From Demequina gelatinilytica (GTDB lineage: Bacteria; Actinomycetota; Actinomycetes; Actinomycetales; Demequinaceae), in NCBI RefSeq assembly GCF_000971115.1, contig NZ_BBLV01000003.1, forward strand, positions 124,001 through 188,000: a stretch of DNA of 64,000 nt, read 5' to 3'. Below the pieces are notes generated by a model, which saw only the letters and a program-made list of their open reading frames with translations, was not told where the DNA came from and did no database searches. Below are positions 33,599 through 42,715 of the stretch, in pieces (position 1 is the first letter of the stretch; the number at the start of each line of letters is the position of its first letter). A program made the position numbers and the translations under genes.

Positions 33599-34630
33599 AT
33601 GCCGCCTCGCTCGCTGCCCCCGTCCGACCCGTTCTTTCCCCGCGCGAATGGCCCTCGGTTGCGCTGGGGCATCATCGGCGGCGGTTGGATCGCAGGTCGA
33701 TTCATCGAGGCTTTGCGCGCCCACACGGACCAGGTCGTGGCAGCCGTGGCGACGCGATCCTCGTTGACGGCGAACGTCTTCGCACAGCAGTTCGATGTGC
33801 CGCGTGCCTTCCCGAGCGTCGATGAGATGCTGAACGCACCGGAGATCGACGCGGTCTACATCGCAGCACCGGCCGACCAGCACCTCGCGCTAGGACTGCA
33901 GGCGATCGACGCTGGGAAGCACGTGCTTGTCGAGAAGCCGTTCGCAACGAGCGCCGAGGAGGCACTCCGCCTCACCGCCGCAGGTCACGATCGCGGCGTC
34001 CTCGTCATGGAGGCCATGTGGACTCGGTACCTTCCGCAGACCCAGGTCCTGCGCACGCTCCTCGCGGACGGCGCCCTCGGAGACTTGAGAACCGTCACGG
34101 TCGACCACGGCCAGGCCATGCCGCTCGACAGCCCGATGCGCAAGGGCGGACCCGGCGGCGGGGCCCTGCTCGACCTCGGGATCTACTCCGTGCAACTCGC
34201 GTCGCTCGCGCTGGGGCCGGCACTCGACGTGACCGCCGTGGGCCGGCTGACCCCCGACGGCACCGACGAGACGTCGACCGTCGTGCTCGCGCACCAAGCG
34301 GGTGGACTGTCCACCCTGACCACGACGCTCGACACCTTCACTCCCAGCACCGCATCGATCAACGGCTCGCTGGGCCGGATCGAGTTCGCGAGCCCCTTCT
34401 ACATGCCGTTCGGCTTTGCCCTTCGCCCGGCCGGCTGGGCCGAGGCCCCGCTCGAGTGGACCGACGAGAGCGGCGTGGCACTGTTCGATGCCCTCTCCTG
34501 GCAGGCCACGGCCTTCGCCGAGTTCGCCGCCGAAGGACGCACCGAGTCACCGCTCCACACTCACGCCGAGACGATCGCCATCCTCGACGTGCTTGATCGC
34601 GCGCGGGATCAGTTGGGCGCGAAGGGATGA
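33599..34630 (+). CDS. Gfo/Idh/MocA-family oxidoreductase
   Basis: A 343-residue NAD(P)-dependent sugar or polyol dehydrogenase. The N-terminal Rossmann motif is WGIIGGGWIAGRFIEAL, the family Glu-Lys-Pro motif is KHVLVEKPFATSAEEA and the substrate domain has GGGALLDLGIYSVQLA. The ATG at 33599 lies close to the end of an AT-rich operator region. The next gene starts inside its stop codon (ATGA), so the two are co-translated. The sugar substrate is not evident. Confidence 0.9.
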   Translation: MPPRSLPPSDPFFPRANGPRLRWGIIGGGWIAGRFIEALRAHTDQVVAAVATRSSLTANVFAQQFDVPRAFPSVDEMLNAPEIDAVYIAAPADQHLALGLQAIDAGKHVLVEKPFATSAEEALRLTAAGHDRGVLVMEAMWTRYLPQTQVLRTLLADGALGDLRTVTVDHGQAMPLDSPMRKGGPGGGALLDLGIYSVQLASLALGPALDVTAVGRLTPDGTDETSTVVLAHQAGGLSTLTTTLDTFTPSTASINGSLGRIEFASPFYMPFGFALRPAGWAEAPLEWTDESGVALFDALSWQATAFAEFAAEGRTESPLHTHAETIAILDVLDRARDQLGAKG

Positions 34631-35517
34631 ACCCAGTCCGCGCACTCCGACAGGGACAGCGGTGCCGCGTCCGCGTGTTCGACGTCGACACACTCACCGC
34701 CACGACCGTCCACGAGACGACTCGCCGACTCTACGAAGCACCCAATTGGACGCCGGACGATCACCTGCTGGTCAACGGCGACGGCGCTCTGTGGCGCCTC
34801 CCGGTCACCGGCGGCGAACCCCGACACGTGCCGCTGCGCGAGGTCCCACCCATCAACAACGACCACGTCCTGGGCCACGACGGACGCACCGCCTACGTGT
34901 CGGCGAACGACTGGCGTGTCTACTCGGCCTCCTTCGACGATGGCACCACTCAAGCTCTGACCGCGGAGTCCGGCGCCGCCTTCCTCCACGGAATCAGTCC
35001 GGACGGATCTCGCCTCGCCTACGTCGCGATTCGTGACGACGAGAACGGTCGGCGAACCGGACCACACGTCCGCACGATCGCGATAGACGGCTCCGACGAC
35101 CGGGCGGTGACGGCGGCCGACAACGTGGACGACGGGTGCGAATATTCGCCCGATGGGGAGTGGATCTACTTCAACACAGAACGGTTCAGCTCGTCCGCCG
35201 GGCATGCGCAGGTTGCGCGGGTCCGTATCGACGGCTCGTCCCTCGAGCAGCTCACCAGGGACGACCGGGTCAACTGGTTCCCTCACCCTTCACCCACGCG
35301 GGGCCGCTTCGTCTACCTCAGCTATCCGCCGGGCACGCAGGGCCATCCCGCCGACCTGCTGGTCCAGCTCCGGCTGGTGGAGGGTGACCGCTGGGACCTC
35401 TCAACCGTCCTGGCAGAGACGATCGGAGGCCAGGGCACCGTCAACGTCGGGAGCTGGTCGCCGGATGGCGCACGCTTCGCCTTCGTCGACTACCCGTTCG
35501 CGCCGCGCCGTCGGTAG
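34627..35517 (+). CDS. TolB-like beta-propeller protein
   Basis: A 296-residue cytoplasmic beta-propeller of the TolB/DPP6-like group, similar in outline to oligogalacturonate-lyase-related proteins. Propeller repeats are visible: APNWTPDDHLLVNGDG, HGISPDGSRLAYVA, CEYSPDGEWIYFNTE, WFPHPSPTRGRFVYLSY and SWSPDGARFAFVDY. There is no signal peptide. Its start overlaps the stop of the Gfo/Idh/MocA gene by four bases, so a shared role in sugar or uronide metabolism is likely. Catalytic activity is unproven. Confidence 0.82.
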   Translation: MNPVRALRQGQRCRVRVFDVDTLTATTVHETTRRLYEAPNWTPDDHLLVNGDGALWRLPVTGGEPRHVPLREVPPINNDHVLGHDGRTAYVSANDWRVYSASFDDGTTQALTAESGAAFLHGISPDGSRLAYVAIRDDENGRRTGPHVRTIAIDGSDDRAVTAADNVDDGCEYSPDGEWIYFNTERFSSSAGHAQVARVRIDGSSLEQLTRDDRVNWFPHPSPTRGRFVYLSYPPGTQGHPADLLVQLRLVEGDRWDLSTVLAETIGGQGTVNVGSWSPDGARFAFVDYPFAPRRR

Positions 35518-35551
35518 CGAGCTCCGCACCGTCGGTTCATCGCGCGACCAT

Positions 35552-35588
35552 CCTCGCCCCGAGAAGGAATTCTCTGCCCAGGGCGAGG
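35552..35588. terminator. Bidirectional hairpin between convergent genes
   Basis: CCTCGCCC (35552-35559) pairs with GGGCGAGG (35581-35588), and inside the loop GAGAA pairs with TTCTC. It lies between the ends of the TolB-like gene and the convergent rhamnosidase. Confidence 0.65.
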
Positions 35589-35594
35589 GATCGC

Positions 35595-38225
35595 CTAGGC
35601 CGGCAACGGCACGCTCGACTCGTGGCCAGCGCGGTCGAAGTCCTCTCGGGCCACGACGACCTCGTGGTAGCCGGGACCAGCCACGGCACGGGGAGCCCCC
35701 GGGATGTCCACGTCGGCCGAGGTGCCGGCCGGGACCTCGAACGCGACGGTGAGCGTTGCATCGTCCAGCGTCCATGCAACCTCGGCGGGACCGAAGGGCG
35801 TGAGGTGACGGACCGTGGCGCGCGTGAGCGTGCCGCCGGGTCGGGGCGCGATCCGCAGCCGACGGTAGCCGGGCTCGGCGGGCGCGAGGCCACCGATGAC
35901 GCGGTGCATCCAGTCCGCGACCGAGCCGAGCGCGTAGTGGTTGAAGGACGTCATGTCGCCGGGGTTGACGTCGCCCGACTCGAGCATCGAGTCCCAGCGT
36001 TCCCAGATGGTAGTCGCGCCGCGGTCGATGGTCGACAGCCAGGACGGGGCCTCGTGGCTCTGAAGCAGGCCGTAGGCCACGTCGACGTGCCCCGTGGCGC
36101 TGAGCGCCCAGGTCACCAGCGGCGTGCCCGCGAAGCCCGTCGCGACCGTGTAGCCCGAGTCGCGGACCAGCTGCGCGAGGCGGTCGCCGATGCGCGCGCG
36201 GGCGTCGGCATCCGTGACGATGTCGAAGGCGATCGCGAGCGCATACGCGGTCTGCGTGTCGGCGCTCGCGTCCTGCGCGCCCGCCTCGTCGACGCGGTAG
36301 CGGGCGATGAACGCCGCTCGGACCTCGGCGGCGAGCGCCGCGTACCGCTCGGCGTCCTCGGTCAGCCCCAGGACGGTCGCCATCTCCGCCAGCGCGGCAG
36401 CCGAGCGCGCGAAGTACGCGGTCGCGACCAGGTGCGGGTCGGTGACCGCCTCCATCGGGTTCTCCGGGGGCGCGGTGGGGTCCAGCCAGTCTCCCAGCTG
36501 CAGACCCTCGTCCCAGACGCGGCTCTCGCCCGCGAGGCCCTCGACGTGGTCGACCCAGCCCTTGGCGGAGGGGTACTGGCGCGCGAGGATGCCGGCGTCG
36601 CCGGAGGCCTGGTACAGCGCGAGCGGCACGAGCGTCGCCGCGTCGCCCCACCCCGCGATGTCCTGCCACGGTCGCCAGAACGCGCCGCCGGGGATCCACG
36701 GGACGTAGACCGGGACGTGGCCGAACCGCTCCTGCTCGGAGCTGAGCGTGCGCAGCCAGTCGACCAGCATGCCCTGGACGTCGTAGAGGAACGCCGCGGT
36801 GGGCGCGAAGGCCTGGATGTCGCCGGTCCACCCGAGGCGCTCGTCGCGCTGCGGGCAGTCGGTGGGGATGTCGACGAAATTGGACCTGAGGCTCCAGCGC
36901 ACGTTCTCGTGCAGGCGGTTGAGCTCGGGGTCCGAGCACTCGAACCAGCCGATGCGGCGCATGTCGGTGTGGAGCACGCGCGAGACGATCGTGCCGGGCT
37001 CGGGCTTGGCCGGGATGCCGCTGAGGTGGGCGTAGCGGTAGCCGTGGATGGTGAAGTCGGGCTCCCACACGAGCGGCTCGCCCGCGCTCACCACCTGGTC
37101 GACCGAGGGGGCCTCGCGCAGCGGCCGGACGCACAGCGTGCCGTCCTGGAGGACCTCCGCGTGGCGCACGGTCACCACCGTTCCGGCGGGCAGGGCGGGA
37201 AGGCTCAGTCGCGGGCGGCCCGCGTGGTTCTGGCCGTAGTCGATGAGCCAGCCATCGCCGTCCGCGGTGACGCTGACGGGATGCAGCTCCTCGGTGCATC
37301 GCACCGGCGCGCCGTCGGGCGCGGACAGGGCGGCCTTGTCGAGGTCGTGGACGACCACGGCGTCCCACGACTCGTCGTCGAAACCGGGATCGCTCCAGCC
37401 CTTCGGCCGGAATCGCGCGTCGTAGCGCTCGCCGTCGTACAGGCTGGCGTGGTCGAGCGGGCCGGGTGCGGTGCGCCACCCACCGTCGGAGGCCACGACG
37501 ACGCTGCCCTGGTCCGTCTCGATCTCGAGCTGGACGAGCGCGCCGATGTGGCTGCCGTAGATGTCTGAGGTGCCGCCCTCGAAGCCGAAACGGCCGCGGT
37601 ACCAACCGTCGGCCAGGGCGATGCCGATGGCGTTCGCGCCGGTGCGGACCAGGTCGGTGACATCGTGGACGTGCACGCGCAGGCGGTCCTGATACGGCGT
37701 CCAGCCCGGGAGGAGCGTGTCCTCCGTCGTGCGGGCGCCGTTGACCTCCGCGCGGACCAGGCCGTGCGCGGTCAGGTGCAGCCGCGCGGACTTCACGGCA
37801 CCCGGCACGGTGAAGTCGGCCCGCAGGAGCGGAGGGCGACGGTCGCCGTCCTCCGACTCGACGGCAGGTCCGATCAGGAGCGCCTCCCAGTCGGCCGCAT
37901 CGAGCGCACGCTCGGCGACCGCGTCTTCACTCCACTCTCCCCAGACACCCTCGGCGTCGCGGAGGCGGACGCGGACCGCCGCGCGCGCCCGGGAGGGCAA
38001 GGGCGCGGCGGGCCACGGCACGAGCACCCGCGCATCGTCCTCGACGACCGCAGCCCCCTGGTCGACGACGATGCCGTCGGGAGAGGTGATGTGCCAGGCG
38101 AGTTCGTACGCCACCTGGACGGCCCCCGTGGGGGCCGACCAGCTCAGGCGCGGCCGCGCCTCCCCGATGCCGAGCGCGACGCCGTCGCGGTGCTCGAACC
38201 TCACGAATGGCGCGCTAGTGCTCAT
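35595..38225 (-). CDS. Alpha-L-rhamnosidase, GH78
   Basis: An 876-residue glycoside hydrolase of family 78 that removes terminal alpha-L-rhamnose by inversion. The N-terminal beta domains (LTAHGLVRAEVNG, ADGWYRGRFGFEG) lead to the (alpha/alpha)6 barrel. The barrel contains TDCPQRDERLGWTGD, with Asp461 and the probable general acid Glu462, and later IWERWDSM, with the probable base Glu742. NPGDMTSFNHYALGSV follows. No signal peptide is present, so it works in the cytoplasm on imported glycosides. It lies 59 bases downstream of an MFS porter on the same strand, controlled by the operator at 39639. Confidence 0.95.
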   Translation of the reverse strand: MSTSAPFVRFEHRDGVALGIGEARPRLSWSAPTGAVQVAYELAWHITSPDGIVVDQGAAVVEDDARVLVPWPAAPLPSRARAAVRVRLRDAEGVWGEWSEDAVAERALDAADWEALLIGPAVESEDGDRRPPLLRADFTVPGAVKSARLHLTAHGLVRAEVNGARTTEDTLLPGWTPYQDRLRVHVHDVTDLVRTGANAIGIALADGWYRGRFGFEGGTSDIYGSHIGALVQLEIETDQGSVVVASDGGWRTAPGPLDHASLYDGERYDARFRPKGWSDPGFDDESWDAVVVHDLDKAALSAPDGAPVRCTEELHPVSVTADGDGWLIDYGQNHAGRPRLSLPALPAGTVVTVRHAEVLQDGTLCVRPLREAPSVDQVVSAGEPLVWEPDFTIHGYRYAHLSGIPAKPEPGTIVSRVLHTDMRRIGWFECSDPELNRLHENVRWSLRSNFVDIPTDCPQRDERLGWTGDIQAFAPTAAFLYDVQGMLVDWLRTLSSEQERFGHVPVYVPWIPGGAFWRPWQDIAGWGDAATLVPLALYQASGDAGILARQYPSAKGWVDHVEGLAGESRVWDEGLQLGDWLDPTAPPENPMEAVTDPHLVATAYFARSAAALAEMATVLGLTEDAERYAALAAEVRAAFIARYRVDEAGAQDASADTQTAYALAIAFDIVTDADARARIGDRLAQLVRDSGYTVATGFAGTPLVTWALSATGHVDVAYGLLQSHEAPSWLSTIDRGATTIWERWDSMLESGDVNPGDMTSFNHYALGSVADWMHRVIGGLAPAEPGYRRLRIAPRPGGTLTRATVRHLTPFGPAEVAWTLDDATLTVAFEVPAGTSADVDIPGAPRAVAGPGYHEVVVAREDFDRAGHESSVPLPA

Positions 38226-38284
38226 GGGTGGTACTCCTCGGATGCTGCGGGTGGTGCAGGGTGGTACTCAGTGGTGCTGCGGGA

Positions 38285-39583
38285 TCAGCGGACGTCGAGT
38301 GCCTCGACTTTGACGGCGCCCTCGGCCGCATCCACGTCGTCCTCGGTGTCGGCGACCCTCGGGAACTTGTTGATGTAGAACACGCCGAGCAGTCCGCCCA
38401 CCGCGATGCACGCGGCGACGAACACGAAGAGCACGTTCGGGCTGATCTCGAGCAGCGTCGGGGTCCACAGCGCCACGAAGGCCGCCACCACGCGGGTGAA
38501 GAAGATCATGAAGCCCTGCGCGGTCGAGCGGTACGTGGTGGGGATCAGCTCCTGCGCCCATACCTTGAACATGGGCTCGCCAGCGACGGCGCCGGCGATG
38601 TTGCCGATCGCGGCCATGAGGACCAGCGGAAGCACGTTCACGCCGAAGACCACGGGGATCAGATAGCCGGCCGAGTACAGCACCGCCATGCCGGCGAACC
38701 ACTTCATGCGGTTGGCTCCGTCGACGATGCGCATCAGGAAATAGGTCGCGGCGAACGCGATGAGAAAGGTGACGAAGCCGACCATCGAGGCGAAGGACAC
38801 GGTCGAGCCCGCGAGCTCCACGTACATGTAAGTCGAGAACTGACCACCCGTGTTGGCACCGATGTTGACGAGCGCATAGAAGACCGCGACCGCGACCATG
38901 GGGCGCAGGTACGGGCCGGAGACGAGGCGCTTGATCGTGCCCATGTCCATGTCGGACGAGGCGCTCACCCCGGCAGCATCGTGCTGCGCCTGCCACTTCT
39001 TCGACTCGGGCATGCTCGCGCGGAGCACCAGAGTGACGACGGCGAGGATCAGGACGTGCGCATAGACGATGCGCCCGCCTGTCTCGCCCATGCCTCCGAT
39101 GACCATGCCGAGCAGCTGGGAAGCCAACACACCGACGAGCCACAGGATGTGCGAGAAGGAGATGAGCTTGCCGCGATGCTGAGGGGGTGCCTCCTCGGCG
39201 ATCATCGCGAGAGACGCAGGCAGATCGGCCCCGACAGCGAAACCGAGCAGAATCATGCCGATGTAGAGGAACGTCACCGACGGCGCGAGCGCGAGAATCG
39301 CTGCGCCGACGATGTAGAGGCTCATCGTCGCGAGGAACACCCGCTTGCGTCCGTAACGGTCCGCCAGGCGGCCGCCGAACAACGCGCCGAAGGCCATGAG
39401 GAACGTCAGGATGAACGAGAGCTGGCCGATCTGGCCCGCGCTCAGCCCGAACACGTCCGTATACAGGACCAAGGCGGTGCCGGTCGAGACGATCGCGGCG
39501 GCATCGAGGTAGGACGCCATGCCCGCGACGGCGGTGCGATACCAGATTCGTCCAGGGATGCGGTCGGTTGAGGTGAGACTCAT
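38285..39583 (-). CDS. MFS sugar transporter
   Basis: A 432-residue major facilitator of the sugar-porter type with twelve helices. The conserved loop GGRLADRYGRKRVFLATMS lies between helices 2 and 3, and FAVGADLPASLAMIAEEAPPQ with HRGKLIS comes after helix 4; both are typical of sugar and inositol porters. It forms a transcription unit with the downstream cytoplasmic GH78 rhamnosidase, which suggests it imports a rhamnoside or its breakdown product. A perfect LacI-type palindrome lies 55 bases before its start. Confidence 0.9.
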   Translation of the reverse strand: MSLTSTDRIPGRIWYRTAVAGMASYLDAAAIVSTGTALVLYTDVFGLSAGQIGQLSFILTFLMAFGALFGGRLADRYGRKRVFLATMSLYIVGAAILALAPSVTFLYIGMILLGFAVGADLPASLAMIAEEAPPQHRGKLISFSHILWLVGVLASQLLGMVIGGMGETGGRIVYAHVLILAVVTLVLRASMPESKKWQAQHDAAGVSASSDMDMGTIKRLVSGPYLRPMVAVAVFYALVNIGANTGGQFSTYMYVELAGSTVSFASMVGFVTFLIAFAATYFLMRIVDGANRMKWFAGMAVLYSAGYLIPVVFGVNVLPLVLMAAIGNIAGAVAGEPMFKVWAQELIPTTYRSTAQGFMIFFTRVVAAFVALWTPTLLEISPNVLFVFVAACIAVGGLLGVFYINKFPRVADTEDDVDAAEGAVKVEALDVR

Positions 39584-39638
39584 CGTTGATTCCTCTTCTC
39601 ATGGGCTCGCGGCTTCGCGTTGGCCCCGCGCTCCGATT

Positions 39639-39650
39639 TGAAGCGCTTCA
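39639..39650. promoter_or_regulatory. LacI-type operator before the MFS/GH78 unit
   Basis: TGAAGCGCTTCA is a perfect palindrome, extended by T and A to 14 bases. The same 12-mer occurs at 59335-59346 before the CUT1 binding-protein gene. The rest of the 432-base gap (39584-40015) holds the divergent promoters and a second, different operator at 39947; no gene is seen in it. Confidence 0.8.
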
Positions 39651-39946
39651 AGTTCGACTGATTGTGGGAGCCGCAGACAAATGTTGTCAAATCGCGACCG
39701 GCACCCCTGGCTCCCGAGCGAAGCTCGAGGGCTCGCGCCGGGCGCCGCGACGCCGCCGACCGCGGCGCATCGTCCCCGGACGGAGCCCGGCTGGCGAGGC
39801 TCTCCCCCACGATTGTCCCCCGGCGCATGCGTGGGGCAGTACGCAGAAGTCCCGAAAAGTGACGATGCGAACGCTGCCGTGGGCTCCCCGGCACTGTTCC
39901 CCGAGAGCTGGGACCTAAGGCGCAATCCGTGCGGCGAAACCATGGT

Positions 39947-39958
39947 TGAATCGTTTCA
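39947..39958. promoter_or_regulatory. LacI-type operator before the stand-alone aldolase
   Basis: TGAATCGTTTCA is the exact reverse complement of the site before rhaI and identical to the site before fucO. It lies 58 bases before the aldolase start codon. Confidence 0.8.
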
Positions 39959-40015
39959 TCCGGTCCAGCTACGGCGCAACGCAGCAGTCGCGTCCCAACA
40001 ACCAGGAGGATCCCC

Positions 40016-40843
40016 GTGTCCGTTGACCACCCGAAGCCCACGCTCGATGAGATCATCGAGCAGATCGGCGAGTGCGGCGCCCGCATCTGCGAGATCGACG
40101 CATCGGAGGCAGGCGCCGGCAACATCTCGGTCTACATGGGCTGGGACGTCGAGGTGCGCCGCCACTTCCCCAACGCCGAGGAGATCGCCCTCCCCGTTCC
40201 CGCACCGGCCCTCGCCGGCGGCACGGTGCTCGCGACCGGCTCCGGCCGCCGCCTGCGCCAGATCGAGCAGGAGCCCCTCGCCGCGATCGGCGCCGTCAAG
40301 ATCCACGCCGACGGCCTCACCGGCACGCTCTACACGTCGAACACCCGCAAGTTCGCGCGCCTCACCTCCGAGTTCAACTCCCACCTCGCGGTCCACCAGG
40401 ACCAGGTGTCGCGTCGCGGCATCGACTTCCAGGCCGTGGTGCACGCGCAGCCGCCGCACCTCACCTACCTGTCGCACATCCCCGCGTACCGCGACACCGC
40501 ACGCATGAACAGCGCGATCCTGCGCTGGGAGCCGGAGAGCATCGTCTCCCTCTCGCAGGGCATCGCCGTGCTGCCGTTCTTCATCCCGGGCTCCGAGGAG
40601 ATGGGCACCGCGAACGTCGAGGGCCTGCGCGAGTTCGAGATCACGCTGTGGTCCAAGCACGGCACCATGTCCCGCTCGGACATCTCGGTCTACCGTGCCG
40701 TGGACCGCGTCGAGTACGCCGAGACCGGCGCCAAGTACGAGTACATGGACATCGTCGCGGGCGGCCGCGCCGAGGGCCTGACCAAGCAGGAGATCAAGGA
40801 CGTCGCCACGACGTTCGACATCGACTCCCCCTGGCTCTCGTAG
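40016..40843 (+). CDS. rhaD: Rhamnulose-1-phosphate aldolase (class II, E. coli RhaD type)
   Basis: A 275-residue class II aldolase, close in length to E. coli RhaD (274). Family features are AGAGNISVYMG at the start, LATGSGRRLRQI for phosphate binding, the zinc-ligand segment VVHAQPPHLTYLSH and a late LWSKHGTMSRS with a third His. It should cleave rhamnulose-1-phosphate to DHAP and L-lactaldehyde. The GTG at 40016 has AGGAGGA six bases ahead. It stands alone with its own operator and terminator, and is functionally redundant with the aldolase half of the fused enzyme at 16285. Fuculose-phosphate aldolase activity is an alternative. Confidence 0.85.
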   Translation: MSVDHPKPTLDEIIEQIGECGARICEIDASEAGAGNISVYMGWDVEVRRHFPNAEEIALPVPAPALAGGTVLATGSGRRLRQIEQEPLAAIGAVKIHADGLTGTLYTSNTRKFARLTSEFNSHLAVHQDQVSRRGIDFQAVVHAQPPHLTYLSHIPAYRDTARMNSAILRWEPESIVSLSQGIAVLPFFIPGSEEMGTANVEGLREFEITLWSKHGTMSRSDISVYRAVDRVEYAETGAKYEYMDIVAGGRAEGLTKQEIKDVATTFDIDSPWLS

Positions 40844-40862
40844 CTCCCCCCGCCGCGGATCG

Positions 40863-40897
40863 GAAGGCCCGCACCCCCTCGAGGGGTGCGGGCCTTC
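40863..40897 (+). terminator. Rho-independent terminator after the stand-alone aldolase
   Basis: A perfect 15-bp stem (GAAGGCCCGCACCCC, 5-base loop, complement) begins 20 bases after the stop and ends with a short pyrimidine run. Confidence 0.88.
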
Positions 40898-41020
40898 TGC
40901 ATGCCCAGGGCCTGGCGCTCACGAGGCGGGAAGGGCGCACCATGAGGCCTTCGCCAGGCACGATCACAAGGAAAGGAGCAGGTCGCGGCCGTACCTCATT
41001 TTCTTCATATGCCGCTCCGG

Positions 41021-41066
41021 TGCGGGGTGCAACTTATTACTCAATCCTCACTCTGAGCACCCCGCA
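41021..41066. promoter_or_regulatory. Inverted repeat upstream of the CUT2 ABC operon
   Basis: TGCGGGGTGC (41021-41030) and its exact complement (41057-41066) flank 26 AT-richer bases. It lies in the 343-base gap before the ABC ATPase gene, where a promoter is expected. It could be a transcription-factor site or a leader hairpin. No other gene-like content is seen in 40898-41186. Confidence 0.5.
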
Positions 41067-41186
41067 AGGCGGGTTCCGCCAGCAATTCATCCCGTCGAAT
41101 GCCTTACCGATGCTCGTTGAGGGCGGCCGTAACCCGCACGTAACTTCGTGGTCGATAGCTCTACATGACAGCAGAGAGGCTGCACA

Positions 41187-42686
41187 GTGACGAACGACGT
41201 CGTACTCACGGTGACGGATATGTCGAAGAGCTTCGGCGTGGTTCGCGCGCTGAAGAACGTCGACTTCGAGCTCCGCGACGGCGAGATCCACGGCCTGATC
41301 GGCGAGAACGGGTCGGGCAAGTCGACCCTCACGTCGATCATCGCCGGGAGCCAGCCTGCCGACAGCGGGACCATGATCTTCGAGGGCGGCCCGTGGGCCC
41401 CCGCCACGGTCAACGAGTCCCTCGCGAACGGCATCGGCATGGTCGTGCAGGAGAGCGGGACCGTGCCGGGCATCACCGTCGCCGAGAACCTCTTCCTCGG
41501 CGAGACCGGCCAGTTCAGCCGCCTCGGCATCGTGAACCGCCGCGCCATGTACGCGAAGGCGGCCGCAGCGCTCGAGGCGATCGGCGTGGAGGGCGTCAAC
41601 CCCGCGATCCCCGCGGGCGCGTGCGACTTCCAGACGCGCAAGCTCGTGGAGCTGGCTCGCGTCATGATGTACGAGCCCAAGGTGGTGGTGATCGACGAGA
41701 CAACGACCGCGCTCGCCCAGGACGGACGCGACCTCCTCTACAAGGCGATGGACGCGCACAAGACGCGCGGCGCCGTGGTCTTCATCTCCCACGACCTCGA
41801 CGAGATCATGTCCGTCTGCGACCGCCTCACGGTACTGCGCGACGGCGACATCATCTGCACGTTCGACAAGGAAGACTTCGACGAGGGCGCGATCCGCGCC
41901 GCGATGATCGGCCGCTCGATGGAGGGCCACTACTACCGCGAGGACAACAAGGCCACGTCCAACGACGAGGTCTGGCTGTCGGCGACGGGCCTCAACCTCG
42001 AGGACAAGCTCAAGGACGTGAGCATCGAGGTCCGCAGCGGCGAGATCATCGGCATCGGCGGTCTCAGCCACTGCGGCATGCACGAGCTCGGCAAGGCGCT
42101 GTTCGGCGCCGCTCCGCTCGAGTCGGGCGAGGTCGTCTCCCGCGGCGTCAAGATCACCAACGAGCGCCGCGCCGTGCGCCACTCGCTCGGCTACGTCTCG
42201 AAGGACCGCGACACCGAGTCGCTCAGCCTCGCCGCGTCGATCCGCGACAACATCGCGAGCGCCGGCCTGCGCCTCATCGGCAAGGGCCGTGGCGGCCTCA
42301 TCACCAAGGGCGCGGAGAACGCCTACGTCCAAGAGCCGATCGACACGCTGGAGATCAAGGCGCCCGGCGCCGGCACCATCGTCTCGACCCTGTCGGGCGG
42401 CAACAAGCAGAAGGTCGTCTTCGGCAAGTGGATCGCATGCGGCACCGAGGTGCTGATCCTCGACTGCCCGACACGCGGCGTCGACGTGGGCGTCAAGCAG
42501 GCCATGTACCGCCTCATGACGCAGCTCAAGGACGAGGGCAAGGCGATGGTCCTCATCTCCGAGGAGATGACCGAGCTCATGGGCATGAGCGACCGCCTCC
42601 TGATCATGAAGGACGGTCGTGTGGTGCGCGAGTTCGAGCGCAATGCCGACCTCAACGAGATGGAGATCATCGAATGCATGATCTGA
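41187..42686 (+). CDS. Sugar ABC transporter ATPase, RbsA-like double domain (CUT2)
   Basis: A 499-residue tandem nucleotide-binding protein that powers the adjacent CUT2 sugar importer. Domain 1 has an intact Walker A (GENGSGKST, residues 39-47) and Walker B with catalytic Glu (VVVIDETT), but its signature is degraded (AGACDFQTRK in place of LSxGQ). Domain 2 has a degraded Walker A (GLSHCGMHELGKAL), an intact signature (LSGGNKQK) and Cys instead of Glu after Walker B (LDCPTRGVD). Only one composite ATP site can be complete. The start is the GTG at 41187. It is the first gene of a seven-gene unit. Confidence 0.9.
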   Translation: MTNDVVLTVTDMSKSFGVVRALKNVDFELRDGEIHGLIGENGSGKSTLTSIIAGSQPADSGTMIFEGGPWAPATVNESLANGIGMVVQESGTVPGITVAENLFLGETGQFSRLGIVNRRAMYAKAAAALEAIGVEGVNPAIPAGACDFQTRKLVELARVMMYEPKVVVIDETTTALAQDGRDLLYKAMDAHKTRGAVVFISHDLDEIMSVCDRLTVLRDGDIICTFDKEDFDEGAIRAAMIGRSMEGHYYREDNKATSNDEVWLSATGLNLEDKLKDVSIEVRSGEIIGIGGLSHCGMHELGKALFGAAPLESGEVVSRGVKITNERRAVRHSLGYVSKDRDTESLSLAASIRDNIASAGLRLIGKGRGGLITKGAENAYVQEPIDTLEIKAPGAGTIVSTLSGGNKQKVVFGKWIACGTEVLILDCPTRGVDVGVKQAMYRLMTQLKDEGKAMVLISEEMTELMGMSDRLLIMKDGRVVREFERNADLNEMEIIECMI

Positions 42687-42715
42687 ACCCCACTGACGTC
42701 AGCAAGGAGACCGAC

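Noticed and set aside
38224-38284. GGGTGGTACTC repeated between the MFS and GH78 genes
   Set aside because: Two short copies about 30 bases apart with degenerate flanks; no symmetry or known function, probably local slippage.
42674-42715. ATG at 42674 as start of the first CUT2 permease
   Set aside because: It lies inside the ATPase gene without a good ribosome binding site, whereas the GTG at 42716 has AAGGAG at ideal spacing.
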